Assembly (NCBI RefSeq): GCF_003595215.1 | Contig: NZ_QYZP01000002.1 | Location: 558,001-622,000, forward strand | Length of the DNA: 64,000 bases | Reading direction: 5' to 3' | DNA from: Nesterenkonia natronophila | Lineage (GTDB): Bacteria > Actinomycetota > Actinomycetes > Actinomycetales > Micrococcaceae | Shown here: one piece after another, positions 25,594-39,299 of the stretch | Numbering within the stretch: the stretch's first letter is position 1 | Layout: each line of letters begins with the position of its first letter | Made by a program: the position numbers and the translations under genes | Notes under the pieces: model-generated | Database searches by the model: none | Told to the model about the DNA's origin: nothing | The model's input: only the letters and a program-made list of their open reading frames with translations

Positions 25594-27228
25594 ATGACCA
25601 GTTCAGAAGACTTCCATCCGATCAGGCGGGCGCTCATCTCAGTGTTCGACAAGACTGGTCTGACGGAGCTCGCCGAAGGCCTGCACCAGGCTGGGGTTGA
25701 GATCGTCTCCACCGGGTCCACAGCCGCGCGGATCTCCCAGTCCGGCATCCCAGTCACCGCCGTCGAAGAGGTCACCGAGTTCCCCGAAATGCTCGACGGG
25801 CGGGTCAAGACTCTGCATCCCCGTATCCACGGCGGTATCCTCGCTGACCGCCGGAACCCGGAGCACGTGAAGACACTAGACGAGCACGGCATCGCCGCCT
25901 TTGACCTGGTGGTGGTCAACCTCTACCCGTTCGCCGAAACCGTGGCCTCCGGCGCCGCAGAGGACGAGATCATCGAGAAGATCGACATCGGTGGTCCCTC
26001 CATGGTCCGCGCCGCTGCGAAGAACCACTCCGCAGTGGCCATTGTGGTCGATCCCCTCCGCTACGGTGAGACCGTCTCCGCTGCTCAGGGTGAGGGGTTC
26101 AGTCTCGCCGCCCGCAAACGCCTCGCTGCTCTGGCATTCGCCCACACAGCCAGTTATGACACCGCAGTGGCCCGCTGGACCGCCGCAGAGTTTGCTGACG
26201 ATGTGGACAGCGCCGACATTCCCGCGCCGGCGACGCTGAGCGAAGGCCGCAAAGTTGAGTTCCCGCGCTTCGCCGGGTTGGCGCTGGACCGTGTCGCCAC
26301 CCTGCGCTACGGAGAGAACGCGCACCAACCGGCGGCGCTCTACGCCGAGCACAACGGTACTCCGGGCTTAGCCCAGGCCAGCGTTCTGCACGGCAAGGAG
26401 ATGAGTTACAACAACTATGTGGACGCCGACGCCGCGGTGCGCACAGCCTACGACTTCACCGAACCCGCGGTGGCGATCGTCAAGCACGCTAACCCCTGCG
26501 GTGCGGCTGCGGGGGAGACCGTCGCTGAGGCGCACCGGGCCGCGCATGCCTGTGACCCGCTTTCGGCCTTCGGCGGCGTGATAGCCGCCAACCGCGAGGT
26601 CAGCGCGGAGATGGCCACTGCCATCGCGGATATTTTCACCGAGGTGGTCGTTGCCCCTGCATTCGCGGCGGAAGCGCTGGAGATCCTGAAACGGAAGAAG
26701 AACGTGCGGCTGATCCAACTCAGTCCCGAGCACAAGCGCGACGCGGTCGAATACAAACAGATCTCCGGGGGAATGCTGCTGCAGGCCTCCGACCGCTTCC
26801 AAGCACCCGGAGATGAGCCGTCCACATGGAACCTGGCCGCCGGACCGGCAGCAGATGAGACCCAGTTCAAGGACCTCGCCTTTGCCTGGCGGGCGGTGCG
26901 CTCGGTGAAGTCCAATGCAATCCTGTTGGCCAAAAACGAAGCCACCGTCGGCATCGGCATGGGGCAGGTGAACCGTCTGGACTCCTGCCGCCTGGCCGTC
27001 CAGCGAGCCAACACCCTCGGCGGCGACGGAGTGGAGAGGGCGCGGGGATCTGTGGCCGCGTCCGACGCGTTCTTCCCATTTGCTGACGGGCTGCAGAGTC
27101 TGATCGCTGCCGGGGTCAGTGCGGTGGTCCAGCCGGGTGGTTCCCAGCGCGACGCGGAAGTGGTTGCCGCGGCCCAGGAGGCTGGGCTGACCATGTACCT
27201 CACCGGGACCCGGCACTTCTATCACTGA
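25594..27228 (+). CDS. purH: Bifunctional AICAR transformylase / IMP cyclohydrolase
   Basis: Catalyses the last two steps of IMP synthesis. 544 residues. The N-terminal cyclohydrolase domain has [20 protein letters not shown] and [13 protein letters not shown]; the transformylase domain has [53 protein letters not shown] and the terminal [10 protein letters not shown]. Start ATG 25594 ([14 protein letters not shown]) has a strong Shine-Dalgarno and matches family N-termini; an ATG 11 codons upstream sits at the predicted transcription start and could be a leaderless alternative. No purN gene precedes it. Confidence 0.95.
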   Translation: MTSSEDFHPIRRALISVFDKTGLTELAEGLHQAGVEIVSTGSTAARISQSGIPVTAVEEVTEFPEMLDGRVKTLHPRIHGGILADRRNPEHVKTLDEHGIAAFDLVVVNLYPFAETVASGAAEDEIIEKIDIGGPSMVRAAAKNHSAVAIVVDPLRYGETVSAAQGEGFSLAARKRLAALAFAHTASYDTAVARWTAAEFADDVDSADIPAPATLSEGRKVEFPRFAGLALDRVATLRYGENAHQPAALYAEHNGTPGLAQASVLHGKEMSYNNYVDADAAVRTAYDFTEPAVAIVKHANPCGAAAGETVAEAHRAAHACDPLSAFGGVIAANREVSAEMATAIADIFTEVVVAPAFAAEALEILKRKKNVRLIQLSPEHKRDAVEYKQISGGMLLQASDRFQAPGDEPSTWNLAAGPAADETQFKDLAFAWRAVRSVKSNAILLAKNEATVGIGMGQVNRLDSCRLAVQRANTLGGDGVERARGSVAASDAFFPFADGLQSLIAAGVSAVVQPGGSQRDAEVVAAAQEAGLTMYLTGTRHFYH

Positions 27229-27230
27229 GA

Positions 27231-27272
27231 GGGTGGGTAGGCTAGCGGCATGAACCCACCCAGTGGCTAGCC
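27231..27272 (+). promoter_or_regulatory. mgtE leader: two interlocked stems around a six-codon ORF
   Basis: Stem 1 pairs GGGTGGG (27231-27237) with CCCACCC (27255-27261). Stem 2 pairs GGCTAGC (27240-27246) with GCTAGCC (27266-27272). The arms alternate 1-2-1-2, so they form either a pseudoknot or two competing hairpins. An ORF MNPPSG (27250-27270) spans both 3' arms and has two prolines. The element begins just after the purH stop and ends 87 nt before the mgtE start. Confidence 0.45.
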
Positions 27273-27359
27273 CCGCGGTGCGGCATGGAAAGTCATGGCG
27301 CCGGCTGGGCCGTCCTGTGACCACAGCAGACAGACCTTAGACCCCAAGGGAGCGTTGCC

Positions 27360-28694
27360 TTGACCGAACAGCTTGATGATCTGGCGGACCTGATCCGCGA
27401 CGAGCGACTGCGCGATCTTCGGGTAGCCCTCGATGACCTCAACACTGGCGACATCGTCAACTTCTTGGAACGCCTCGGTGTGAAGAACCGCGCCGTCACC
27501 TTCCGGCTGTTGCCCAAGGACACGGCCGTCCAGGTCTTCGATCAGCTGGACCAGGCGCTGCAGCATGAGATCGTCGAAGGCCTCAAGGATACTGACGTCG
27601 CCCACTTCTTCGAGTCATTGGACCCCGATGACCGGGTGCGGCTCATGGACGAGATGCCAGCTTCAGTGGCCCGGAAGATGCTGCGCCACCTGGATGCAAG
27701 AGAACGCGCGCTGACCAATATTGTCCTCGGCTACGCCACTGGGACCATTGGCCGCGAGATGAGCCCGGAGTTCGTCGCGATCCCCGAGCACTGGACAATC
27801 GGCCAAGCACTGGAGAAGGTGCGGCTCGCCGCGATGGACGCCGAAACGGTCTACACGCTTCCGGTGGTGGACGGCCACCGACTGCTTAAGGGTGTGGTCT
27901 CGCTTCGGGAGCTGATGTTCACCGACGAAGACACAGTGGTGGGCGCCATCATGTCGGAGGCCGATTCGGTCGACGCCGACCATGACGCGGAGGACGCAGC
28001 TCGCATGTGCGCCGACCGCAAGCACTTGGCCATGCCGGTCACAGACAAGGAACACCGCTTGGTCGGCATCTTCACCGTCGATGACGCGATGGACATCCTC
28101 GAGCGGGCGGAGAGCGAGGACGCGGCCCGCCACGGTGGTGCCGAGCCGCTGAACCGCCCCTACCTGTCCACCCCGGTGCTGACCATTATGCGCTCGCGCA
28201 TCACTTGGCTGCTGGTGCTTGCCCTGGGTGCCACACTGACGGTGCAGGTGCTGGACACCTACGAGGAGACTCTCGAAGCCGTCGTCGTGCTGGCGCTGTT
28301 CGTCCCACTGCTGATTGGCACCGGGGGCAATACCGGCAACCAGGCGGCCACCACCGTCACTCGCGCCCTGGCCTTGGGCGACGTCGCCTCCCGTGACGTC
28401 TTCAGGGTGCTCTGGCGTGAGGTGCGGGTTGGGCTGACCCTCGGTTCGGTGCTGGGAGTGCTGGGCTTCCTGGTGGTCAGCTGGCGGTGGGACTGGGACG
28501 TTGGTGCGGTCATCGGACTGACGCTGGTCGCCATCTGCACACTGGCGGCATCGGTAGGCGGAATGATGCCGCTGCTTGCAAAGAAGATCGGCGCCGACCC
28601 GGCGGTCTTTGCCAACCCTTTCATCACCACGTTCGTGGACGCCACCGGCCTGATCATCTACTTCGTCATCGCCATGGCCGTCCTCGGTCTGTGA
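27360..28694 (+). CDS. mgtE: Magnesium transporter MgtE
   Basis: 444-residue Mg2+ channel/transporter. In order: MgtE N domain (about 1-125, ending DEMPASVARKMLRHLD), a CBS pair (about 130-255; VYTLPVVDGHRLLKGVVSL and AMPVTDKEHRLVGIFTVDDAMD), then a five-helix membrane domain starting ITWLLVLALGA with LIGTGGNTGNQAATTVTRAL and ADPAVFANPFITTFVDATGL. The latter supplies the selectivity-filter Asp known from the family. Start TTG 27360 has GGGAG upstream. A structured 131-nt leader separates it from purH. Confidence 0.94.
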   Translation: MTEQLDDLADLIRDERLRDLRVALDDLNTGDIVNFLERLGVKNRAVTFRLLPKDTAVQVFDQLDQALQHEIVEGLKDTDVAHFFESLDPDDRVRLMDEMPASVARKMLRHLDARERALTNIVLGYATGTIGREMSPEFVAIPEHWTIGQALEKVRLAAMDAETVYTLPVVDGHRLLKGVVSLRELMFTDEDTVVGAIMSEADSVDADHDAEDAARMCADRKHLAMPVTDKEHRLVGIFTVDDAMDILERAESEDAARHGGAEPLNRPYLSTPVLTIMRSRITWLLVLALGATLTVQVLDTYEETLEAVVVLALFVPLLIGTGGNTGNQAATTVTRALALGDVASRDVFRVLWREVRVGLTLGSVLGVLGFLVVSWRWDWDVGAVIGLTLVAICTLAASVGGMMPLLAKKIGADPAVFANPFITTFVDATGLIIYFVIAMAVLGL

Positions 28695-28754
28695 CGAGTT
28701 GATAGATTGACCTCATACTGCAATTCCGTTCGACCTCAAGGGAGCTGCCGCTCT

Positions 28755-30974
<2,220 letters not shown>

Positions 30975-30976
30975 CG

Positions 30977-31516
30977 ATGGTCCGCCGAACTGTGGCTGGC
31001 AAGACACCGCGGGTGGGTCAGCGCGTGTTCGTCGCGCCGACCGCCGCTGTGACAGGCGACGTAGTCATGGAGGATGACTCCAGTGCCTTCTACGGGGTCT
31101 CCGTCCGTGGCGACCGGTCGCTGATCACCGTCGGACCCAAAACCAACCTGCAGGACAACGTCTCCGTGCACTCTGACGCCGATGCCCCGTGCACACTGGG
31201 CTCAGGCGTCTCTGTGGGGCACGGGGCGGTGGTGCACGGCTGCACCGTCGGCGATGGCGCACTTATTGGCATGAACGCCACCGTACTTAACCACTCCACC
31301 ATCGGTGCTGAGTCCCTCATCGCAGCCGGGACGGTGGTGCTCGAAGGCACCGAGGTGCCACCCCGGTCCTTGGTGGCGGGCATTCCCGGAAAGGTGCGGC
31401 GCGAACTCACCGAGGATGAGGTGGCGGGGCTGCGCGAGAACGCGGAAGTCTACCTGGAGCTGAAGGAACAGCACTTGGCGGCTGAAGCCGACGAGGCGCC
31501 CCACGTCTCCAGCTGA
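30977..31516 (+). CDS. Gamma-carbonic anhydrase-family hexapeptide protein
   Basis: 179-residue left-handed beta-helix. Hexapeptide turns run from VFVAPTAAVTGDVVMEDDSS to TEVPPRSLVAGIPGKVRREL. The likely metal ligands are the histidines in VSVHSDAD and VGHGAVVHG. Members (Cam/YrdA/PaaY type) bind zinc or iron and may hydrate CO2, but many lack proven activity. Two bp behind icd, it may use or respond to the CO2 released by that enzyme; this is inference. Confidence 0.88.
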   Translation: MVRRTVAGKTPRVGQRVFVAPTAAVTGDVVMEDDSSAFYGVSVRGDRSLITVGPKTNLQDNVSVHSDADAPCTLGSGVSVGHGAVVHGCTVGDGALIGMNATVLNHSTIGAESLIAAGTVVLEGTEVPPRSLVAGIPGKVRRELTEDEVAGLRENAEVYLELKEQHLAAEADEAPHVSS

Positions 31517-31610
31517 CGTTCAGGTGACGCTCACCTACTCTTGCGAGCTTTCTCATAAAGTTCGAGGCACCGCCAGGAGTACTCGATACAGAAGATAAGG
31601 GTGAGCGCGC

Positions 31611-32591
31611 GTGACGGCATACGGATTCCACGCCTCGCAGGAGCAGATCTCTCCATCGCAGCTGCTCCGGGACGTTCAGCAGGCCGAGGCGGCGGGGTTC
31701 GACGCCGCGATGAGCTCTGACCATTTCTTCCCCTGGTCCAGACGTCAGGGCCATTCCGGATTCACCTTTTCCTGGCTGGGCGCGGCCCTGGCCTCTACCA
31801 GCTTTCCTATTGGTTCGGTCTGCGCGCCCGGCCAGCGTTACCACCCAGCCGTCGTCGCTCAGGCTACGGCCACCCTCGGTGAGATGTTCCCAGGGCGCTA
31901 CTGGGTGGCACTGGGCGCCGGGCAGGCCATGAATGAGCATGTCACGGGTGAGAAGTGGCTGGGGCTGCAGAGCCGACGGGACCGTTTGGAGGAGTCAGCG
32001 GACCTCATCAGCAGGCTTCATCGTGGGGAATGGATCAGCGAGCACCGAGGTCGGGTGGAGGTTGAGGACGCCTACCTCTACGACCGACCCGAAACCCCCA
32101 TACCGCTCTACGGCACCTGCATCACACCAGAGTCCGCTCGGCGCGCAGCACAGTGGGCAGACGGATTCATCACCTTGAACCAGCCCGACGGCGCGCACTA
32201 CGAGGTGCTCAGTGCATACCGTGAGGCTGGAGGACGGGGCCCGGCGATGCTGCAGATCCACCTCAGTTGGGCAGAAACGGACAGTGCAGCCCAGGAGATC
32301 GCCTACGACCAGTGGCGCTGCAACATCTTCGGCCCGCCCCTGGATCAGGACCTGACCACCCCGGAGCACTTCGACTCCGCGGCAGTAGATGTCAACCTCA
32401 GCACTGTCCTCGAGGCGGTATGGACGTCGTCGTCCCTGGCAGCTCATACCGAGTGGATCGCTGAGGCGAGTCAGAGCTTCGACACCGTCTATCTCCACCA
32501 CGTGGGCCAGGACCAAACACCGTGGCTGGACGCTGCCGGGGAGCACATTCTGCCGGCCCTAGCCCGAGACACAGCCGAGACAGGAGCCTGA
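31611..32591 (+). CDS. LLM-class flavin oxidoreductase (TIGR03885-like, non-F420)
   Basis: 326-residue luciferase-like TIM barrel. MTAYGFHASQEQISPSQLL starts the first strand; FDAAMSSDHFFPWS, GSVCAPGQRYHPAVVAQATATLGEM and WVALGAGQAMNEHVTG are typical of the TIGR03885 subgroup, which is predicted to use FMN rather than F420. Start GTG 31611. Its TGA stop overlaps the ATG of the following GH13 gene, so the two are translationally coupled. Substrate unknown. Confidence 0.85.
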   Translation: MTAYGFHASQEQISPSQLLRDVQQAEAAGFDAAMSSDHFFPWSRRQGHSGFTFSWLGAALASTSFPIGSVCAPGQRYHPAVVAQATATLGEMFPGRYWVALGAGQAMNEHVTGEKWLGLQSRRDRLEESADLISRLHRGEWISEHRGRVEVEDAYLYDRPETPIPLYGTCITPESARRAAQWADGFITLNQPDGAHYEVLSAYREAGGRGPAMLQIHLSWAETDSAAQEIAYDQWRCNIFGPPLDQDLTTPEHFDSAAVDVNLSTVLEAVWTSSSLAAHTEWIAEASQSFDTVYLHHVGQDQTPWLDAAGEHILPALARDTAETGA

Positions 32592-34282
32592 TGCGGATCA
32601 CCGAGACTGCCGACCTCTGGTACAACAACGCCGTCTTCTACTGCATTGATGTGGAGACCTATCTGGACTCGACGGGCAGCGGCGGAGGAGACCTCCACGG
32701 CATCACCCAACGGATCGACTACCTGGCAGAGATCGGCGTCACCTGCCTGTGGCTGATGCCGTTCTACCCCTCCCCGCGGCGAGACAACGGATACGACATC
32801 GCTGACATGTACGGGGTCGATCGGCGGTACGGGGACCACGGGGACTTCGTCGAACTCATCCGGGTGGCCCATGACCGCGGCCTGCGAGTGATCGTAGACC
32901 TGGTCATCAACCACACCTCCGACCAGCACCCCTGGTTCAAAGCCTCGCGGCGCTCCACAGACAACCCATACCGTGACTACTACGTCTGGCGTGCGGATGA
33001 CCCCGGCGACACCAGCGACCAAGCCATGTTCCCCGATGAGGAGGACGGGATATGGACCTTCGATGAGCAGACCGAGCAGTGGTACCTTCACCACTTCCTG
33101 CACACCCAGCCGGACCTGAACACCGCCAACCCCCAAGTGCGTGAGGAGATCACCAAGCTGATGGGCTTCTGGCTGCAGCTGGGTGTGGACGGATTCCGGG
33201 TCGACGCCGTCCCCTTCGCCATCAATCAGCGCACCCTGGTCGGTATGGACGAGCACGAATTCGAGGAGCCCCACGACTACCTGCGGTCGCTGCGGAGATT
33301 CCTTCAGCGCCGCGCATCAGGCCAGGGTTCGGCGATCATGCTGGGGGAAGTCAACCTTCCCCATGAGGAGCAGGTCGCGTTCTTCGGCGGGGAGCGCGGC
33401 GACCAGCTCACCATGCAGTTCGATTTTTTCACCAACCAGCGGCTTTTCTTGTCGCTTGCTCGGCAGGAGTCCGCACCTCTGGCCGAGGCGTTGCGCTCGC
33501 GGCCCACTGGGCTCCGCGTGGAGTCTCAGTACGCCAATTTTCTGCGCAACCATGACGAGTTGACTCTGGATCTGCTGGAGGATGACGAGCAGGAAGAGGT
33601 CCTGGATGCATTCGCCCCGGAGGAGGAGATGCGGTTCGCGGGAAGGGGGCTGCGCCGCCGACTTCCTGGCATGTTCAACGGTGATCCCCGGAGGCTGAAG
33701 ATGGCCTACTCGCTGCTGTTCACGTTGCCGGGTACCCCGGTGATGTTCTACGGAGAAGAGATCGGCATGGGGGAGAACCTGGACGTCCCGGGACGGGAAG
33801 CAGTGCGCACTCCGATGCAGTGGACTTCGGAGAAGAACGCGGGGTTCTCCACCGCGAAGCCTTCTCAGCTGAGTCGGGCGGTCACCGAGGGCCCGTTCGG
33901 CCCCGAACATGTCAACGCCGCCCAGGCTCGCAGAGATCCCAACTCGATGCTTCACCACATCACCCGTCTCGCCCAGCGCTACCGGGAGTCGCCCGAACTG
34001 GGCTGGGGGGATACCACTATCATCGATACCGAACTTCCGCAGGTGCTGGTGCACACGACCACCTGGGAGGACAGGTCCATGGTGCTGCTGCACAATCTGG
34101 CCTCCGAGCCGGCCATCGTGCCGTTCACCCTGGAGGGGATGGAGCCGGGAACACAACTGGTGGATCTGCTCAGTGAAGAGTCCTGCGAGCTGGACGCCGA
34201 CCGCTCCACCCGAATGCCCATGGACGGTTATGGTTACCGCTGGCTCAGAGTTGCAGCTCAGGGTGACCATCGTCTCCTGTGA
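32591..34282 (+). CDS. GH13 alpha-amylase-family enzyme (trehalose synthase-like)
   Basis: 563-residue glycoside hydrolase family 13 protein. The barrel shows YCIDVETYLDS, GVTCLWLMPFYPSPRRDNGYD, DLVINHTSDQHPWF, nucleophile Asp in DGFRVDAVPF, acid/base Glu in MLGEVNLPHEEQ and transition-state Asp in LRNHDELTLDL. The PFYPSP-DNGYD pattern places it near trehalose synthase TreS; TreS has a WE-AN acid motif, and here the segment reads GEVN, so the exact activity is open. The ATG at 32591 overlaps the stop of the LLM flavoprotein gene (TGATG). A beta-sandwich domain occupies the last 80 residues. Confidence 0.85.
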   Translation: MRITETADLWYNNAVFYCIDVETYLDSTGSGGGDLHGITQRIDYLAEIGVTCLWLMPFYPSPRRDNGYDIADMYGVDRRYGDHGDFVELIRVAHDRGLRVIVDLVINHTSDQHPWFKASRRSTDNPYRDYYVWRADDPGDTSDQAMFPDEEDGIWTFDEQTEQWYLHHFLHTQPDLNTANPQVREEITKLMGFWLQLGVDGFRVDAVPFAINQRTLVGMDEHEFEEPHDYLRSLRRFLQRRASGQGSAIMLGEVNLPHEEQVAFFGGERGDQLTMQFDFFTNQRLFLSLARQESAPLAEALRSRPTGLRVESQYANFLRNHDELTLDLLEDDEQEEVLDAFAPEEEMRFAGRGLRRRLPGMFNGDPRRLKMAYSLLFTLPGTPVMFYGEEIGMGENLDVPGREAVRTPMQWTSEKNAGFSTAKPSQLSRAVTEGPFGPEHVNAAQARRDPNSMLHHITRLAQRYRESPELGWGDTTIIDTELPQVLVHTTTWEDRSMVLLHNLASEPAIVPFTLEGMEPGTQLVDLLSEESCELDADRSTRMPMDGYGYRWLRVAAQGDHRLL

Positions 34283-34350
34283 CACAGCCACGGGCGCCGT
34301 GCGCCGCTGCAAGAATTTTGGAAGCTCGGGCCTACGCTGGAAGCATCGTC

Positions 34351-34417
34351 CTTGCCTGAGCCTCGAGCATGCGTCAAGGGCACATTCAGGCAAGACAAAT
34401 ACTCTCGCGAAGAGTAT
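34351..34417 (+). promoter_or_regulatory. Two stem-loops upstream of the lipoprotein gene
   Basis: CTTGCCTGA (34351-34359) pairs perfectly with TCAGGCAAG (34386-34394) across a 26-nt loop. ATACTCT (34399-34405) pairs with AGAGTAT (34411-34417) around CGCGA. The second ends five bases before the AGGAGG of the gene starting at 34434. It may be a structured leader, an operator, or the end of the GH13 transcript. Confidence 0.4.
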
Positions 34418-34433
34418 GTGTAGGAGGTGGACC

Positions 34434-35321
34434 GTGCAGCGTATGACCATAGCGATCACTGCACTTGCGGCTGTGGCCGTTTCGGGCTGCAGCAACCCCT
34501 TTGACGCGCAAGATGTCGGAGACCCTGACACCGATCCGCAGGAGACTGAGGCGCCGGAGGATGAAGGGGCAGCGGAGAATGAAGTGCCGGCGTTCGGCGA
34601 CATCCGTCAGGAGATGTTCTCCGCGATGCTTGCCGCAGACTCCGTCACCATAGATGGTGAGGTGAGGGCCGGGGAGGCTGATCTGGATGAACTCTTCGAC
34701 GGAGTCGACGACGACACCACAGGTGAGCTGACGATCACCGGCGCCCTGGACGGCACGGAATCGGAGATGTCATTCTCAGCCGGAGGGTCGAGCTTCACGC
34801 AACGTGCGGTTGCCGGCCAGGAGTACTTCCGAGGCGAGGATTTCGCTGCTCTGCTGGTCAGCGAGCTCGACGATGAGGTTGCCGACCTGGTGGAAGAGGA
34901 GTTCGTTGAGGAGACCATCTCAGACAACTGGGTGCTCTTCGAGGACTCAGGAGGGTCGGTCTTCTCCGCAGAGGAGTTCATCAGTACCTGGCGGTCGGAA
35001 CTGACCGGGGACGACGTCGACGCCATGGCCGCGCACGCTGAGGAGCGTGAGGGTGAAACGGTGTGGGTGTACACCGCCGACGGGGGAGAGAGCGAGTTCG
35101 TCGTCGCCGCAGACCAGGAACCGTATCTGCTGGAGATCACGGATGAGGACTCCCACTACGAATTTACTGAATGGAACGCTTCCGAGCCCCCTGAGGTTCC
35201 AACCGATGTCATTACTCTCGATGAGATCTTCGGGGCCATAGCTGAGGAGCAGGGCTGGGAGCCCGGAGCACTCGAAGATGAAGAGAGCGATGACGGCGGC
35301 GCCGAGCACCCGGACGCCTGA
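34434..35321 (+). CDS. Acidic lipoprotein, paralogue 1 of 3
   Basis: 295-residue exported lipoprotein of unknown function. The signal peptide TIAITALAAVAVSGC gives a lipidated Cys, followed by an acidic linker and a folded domain. The domain opens with QEMFSAMLAADSVTIDGEV and ends with GETVWVYTADGGESEFVVAA, PYLLEI and EFTEWN. That C-terminal block recurs in the next gene and in the one at 54297. The overall plan resembles the LolA/LppX-like lipid-carrying lipoproteins, but I see no decisive signature. Start GTG 34434 has AGGAGG six bases upstream. It lies 28 bp before its paralogue. Confidence 0.75.
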   Translation: MQRMTIAITALAAVAVSGCSNPFDAQDVGDPDTDPQETEAPEDEGAAENEVPAFGDIRQEMFSAMLAADSVTIDGEVRAGEADLDELFDGVDDDTTGELTITGALDGTESEMSFSAGGSSFTQRAVAGQEYFRGEDFAALLVSELDDEVADLVEEEFVEETISDNWVLFEDSGGSVFSAEEFISTWRSELTGDDVDAMAAHAEEREGETVWVYTADGGESEFVVAADQEPYLLEITDEDSHYEFTEWNASEPPEVPTDVITLDEIFGAIAEEQGWEPGALEDEESDDGGAEHPDA

Positions 35322-35349
35322 ACCGCTGCATGAACAGCTAGGAGGAAGA

Positions 35350-36390
35350 ATGTCGATGAAAGCTCTCTACCGCACAACCGGTCTTCTCGGTGTGGCAGTG
35401 CTGGCACTGACCGCCTGCGGCCCGGAGGATGAAGGTGCCCGCGACGACGTCGCCGAGGACGGCCAGGAGGACCTCGATCCGGACGGCGCCGAGGACCAGG
35501 GCGACACCCCCGGCGAGGTAGCCGACGAGGAGGGCGAGGAGCCGGACCCGGAAGAAGAGGTGGACGCCGGAGATGAGGACTCCGAGGCAGGCGACGCCCC
35601 CGACCTCGCTGACATCGAAGACAGCGTGTGGGAGAGCTCCAGCTCCCAGGACTCCGTCACCATCACTTCGGAAGTGCCTGCCTCGATGCTGGGACTGGAC
35701 GAGGTGACTCACGATGACGAGATCGATGATCTCGTCGAGGAGGAAGACGACGAAGCTGCTGACGATGACACAGAGGAGATCGCCGAGGAGGAAGAGGTCG
35801 TCCAGGTGGTCGTCGCTGGGGACATGACCGGTGATGGCTCAGTGTGGCAGCTAGAAGACCTGATCGACTACCTGCTCTACGACGGTGGAGACACCATCTA
35901 CCAGACGGTTGAGTCCTTCAGCGAAGAGTACCGGGAGTTCCAGCCGGAAGAGGGCGCCGGTCCTGATCCCGAGGAGCTTCGATCCGAGCTGGAAACCGAA
36001 GGTTCCTGGGTAGACGTCACGAGCACCTTGGCCGGGGAGATTGAAACCCCAGAGCAGTATGTGGAGACTTTCCGGGAGGAGATGCTGTCCTCCGCCGACA
36101 TGGACTCGTTGGCCGACACGGGGATCACCGGTGAGGCGGAGAACCGCGACGGGGAGGATGTATGGGTCTACCGCGAAGAGATGGAGGACGAGTTCGTGGA
36201 GTTCGTCATCATCGCTGATGAGGACGAACCGCTTCTCTCTGAAATTTCCATGGATTCGGAGGGCATAGAAGTTTCCATAAACTTCACCGACTGGAACGAT
36301 TCCGAGGATGTGGCAGAGGATGAGCCCGCCGACGAGGACGTCATTGCCGAGGACGAACTCGAAGCTATCGTGCAAGACATGATGCAGTAG
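35350..36390 (+). CDS. Acidic lipoprotein, paralogue 2 of 3
   Basis: 346-residue lipoprotein. Signal TTGLLGVAVLALTAC, then about 60 residues of nearly uninterrupted Asp/Glu-rich linker and a domain starting SVWESSSSQDSVTITSEV. A second acidic insert of about 25 residues interrupts it. The C-terminal block GEDVWVYREEMEDEFVEFVI, then FTDWNDSED, matches paralogues 1 and 3. Start ATG 35350 has AGGAGG upstream. The adjacency to paralogue 1 indicates tandem duplication with a shared transcript, ended by a strong hairpin. Function unknown. Confidence 0.75.
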   Translation: MSMKALYRTTGLLGVAVLALTACGPEDEGARDDVAEDGQEDLDPDGAEDQGDTPGEVADEEGEEPDPEEEVDAGDEDSEAGDAPDLADIEDSVWESSSSQDSVTITSEVPASMLGLDEVTHDDEIDDLVEEEDDEAADDDTEEIAEEEEVVQVVVAGDMTGDGSVWQLEDLIDYLLYDGGDTIYQTVESFSEEYREFQPEEGAGPDPEELRSELETEGSWVDVTSTLAGEIETPEQYVETFREEMLSSADMDSLADTGITGEAENRDGEDVWVYREEMEDEFVEFVIIADEDEPLLSEISMDSEGIEVSINFTDWNDSEDVAEDEPADEDVIAEDELEAIVQDMMQ

Positions 36391-36408
36391 AAGCTAGAAC
36401 CCGACCTC

Positions 36409-36448
36409 AGCATTGGGGCCGCCCCGCCTAAGGGGCGGCCCCAATGCT
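36409..36448 (+). terminator. Strong hairpin terminator after the lipoprotein pair
   Basis: Perfect 17-bp arms, AGCATTGGGGCCGCCCC (36409-36425) and its complement (36432-36448), with a 6-nt loop, 19 bp after the lipoprotein stop. No T tract follows, as is common for high-GC actinobacterial terminators. Confidence 0.75.
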
Positions 36449-36486
36449 GTGTAGGGCCTCCAATTGTGAGTTATTCAGATGTAGTG

Positions 36487-36492
36487 CAAAAT
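36487..36492 (+). promoter_or_regulatory. Candidate -10 (CAAAAT) of furA, leaderless
   Basis: CAAAAT ends eight bases before the furA ATG and no Shine-Dalgarno sequence is present. The flanking AT-rich stretch (about 36460-36493) is where mycobacterial FurA autoregulates, so it is also the likely operator. Confidence 0.45.
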
Positions 36493-36499
36493 AGGCGAT

Positions 36500-36943
36500 A
36501 TGACGTCGTTCGATTGGTCGCAAGCGCTCCGTGAACGTGGTCTCCGCGTCACGAGACAGCGCCTGGCCGTGCTCGAGGCCGTCGCCGCGCACCCCCATCA
36601 GTCTGCTGAGGTTATCCACGCTCAGGTGGCCCGGGTGCTGCCCGTCATCACCGTGCAGTCGATCTACACGGTGCTTCACGATCTTTCGTCCCATCGTTTG
36701 TTGCGGCGGTTCGATCCGCCAGGCTCCGCGGCTCGTTATGAGACCCGCACTGAAGACAACCACCACCATGCCGTGTGCACGGAATGCGGGCGAATCGAGG
36801 ATGTGGACTGCGTCCACGGTGAGGCGCCCTGCCTGGAGGTCCCTACGTCTCTGGGTATGCAGATCAGTGTGGCCGACGTGGTCTTTCGTGGAATTTGTGA
36901 CCAGTGCGCAGCGGCGAGGTCCGAGCGCGCTGTCATTGCCTGA
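36500..36943 (+). CDS. furA: Fur-family regulator FurA
   Basis: 147-residue Fur protein. Winged helix: GLRVTRQRLAVLEAV, then VITVQSIYTVLHDLSSHRLL. The metal-binding half has the HHHAVCTECGRIEDVDC segment with the first Cys-x-x-Cys pair (structural zinc) and a second pair in GICDQCAAA. It ends 69 bp before katG on the same strand, the conserved furA-katG layout in which FurA represses both genes and peroxide relieves repression. The start at ATG 36500 appears leaderless. Confidence 0.94.
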   Translation: MTSFDWSQALRERGLRVTRQRLAVLEAVAAHPHQSAEVIHAQVARVLPVITVQSIYTVLHDLSSHRLLRRFDPPGSAARYETRTEDNHHHAVCTECGRIEDVDCVHGEAPCLEVPTSLGMQISVADVVFRGICDQCAAARSERAVIA

Positions 36944-39283
<2,340 letters not shown>

Positions 39284-39299
39284 TCTGCTCATGACAGAG

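Noticed and set aside
27229..27359. M-box riboswitch upstream of mgtE
   Set aside because: The leader is only 131 nt and I cannot see the conserved M-box helices and loops; the interlocked stems are a different structure.
35278..35349. Earlier start for lipoprotein paralogue 2
   Set aside because: The upstream codons overlap the preceding gene and would bury the signal peptide; ATG 35350 has a strong Shine-Dalgarno.
34434..36390. Long antisense open frames opposite the acidic lipoproteins
   Set aside because: They arise from the biased GAG/GAC codons of acidic proteins (giving Ser/Leu/Val-rich translations) and have no start signals or family features.
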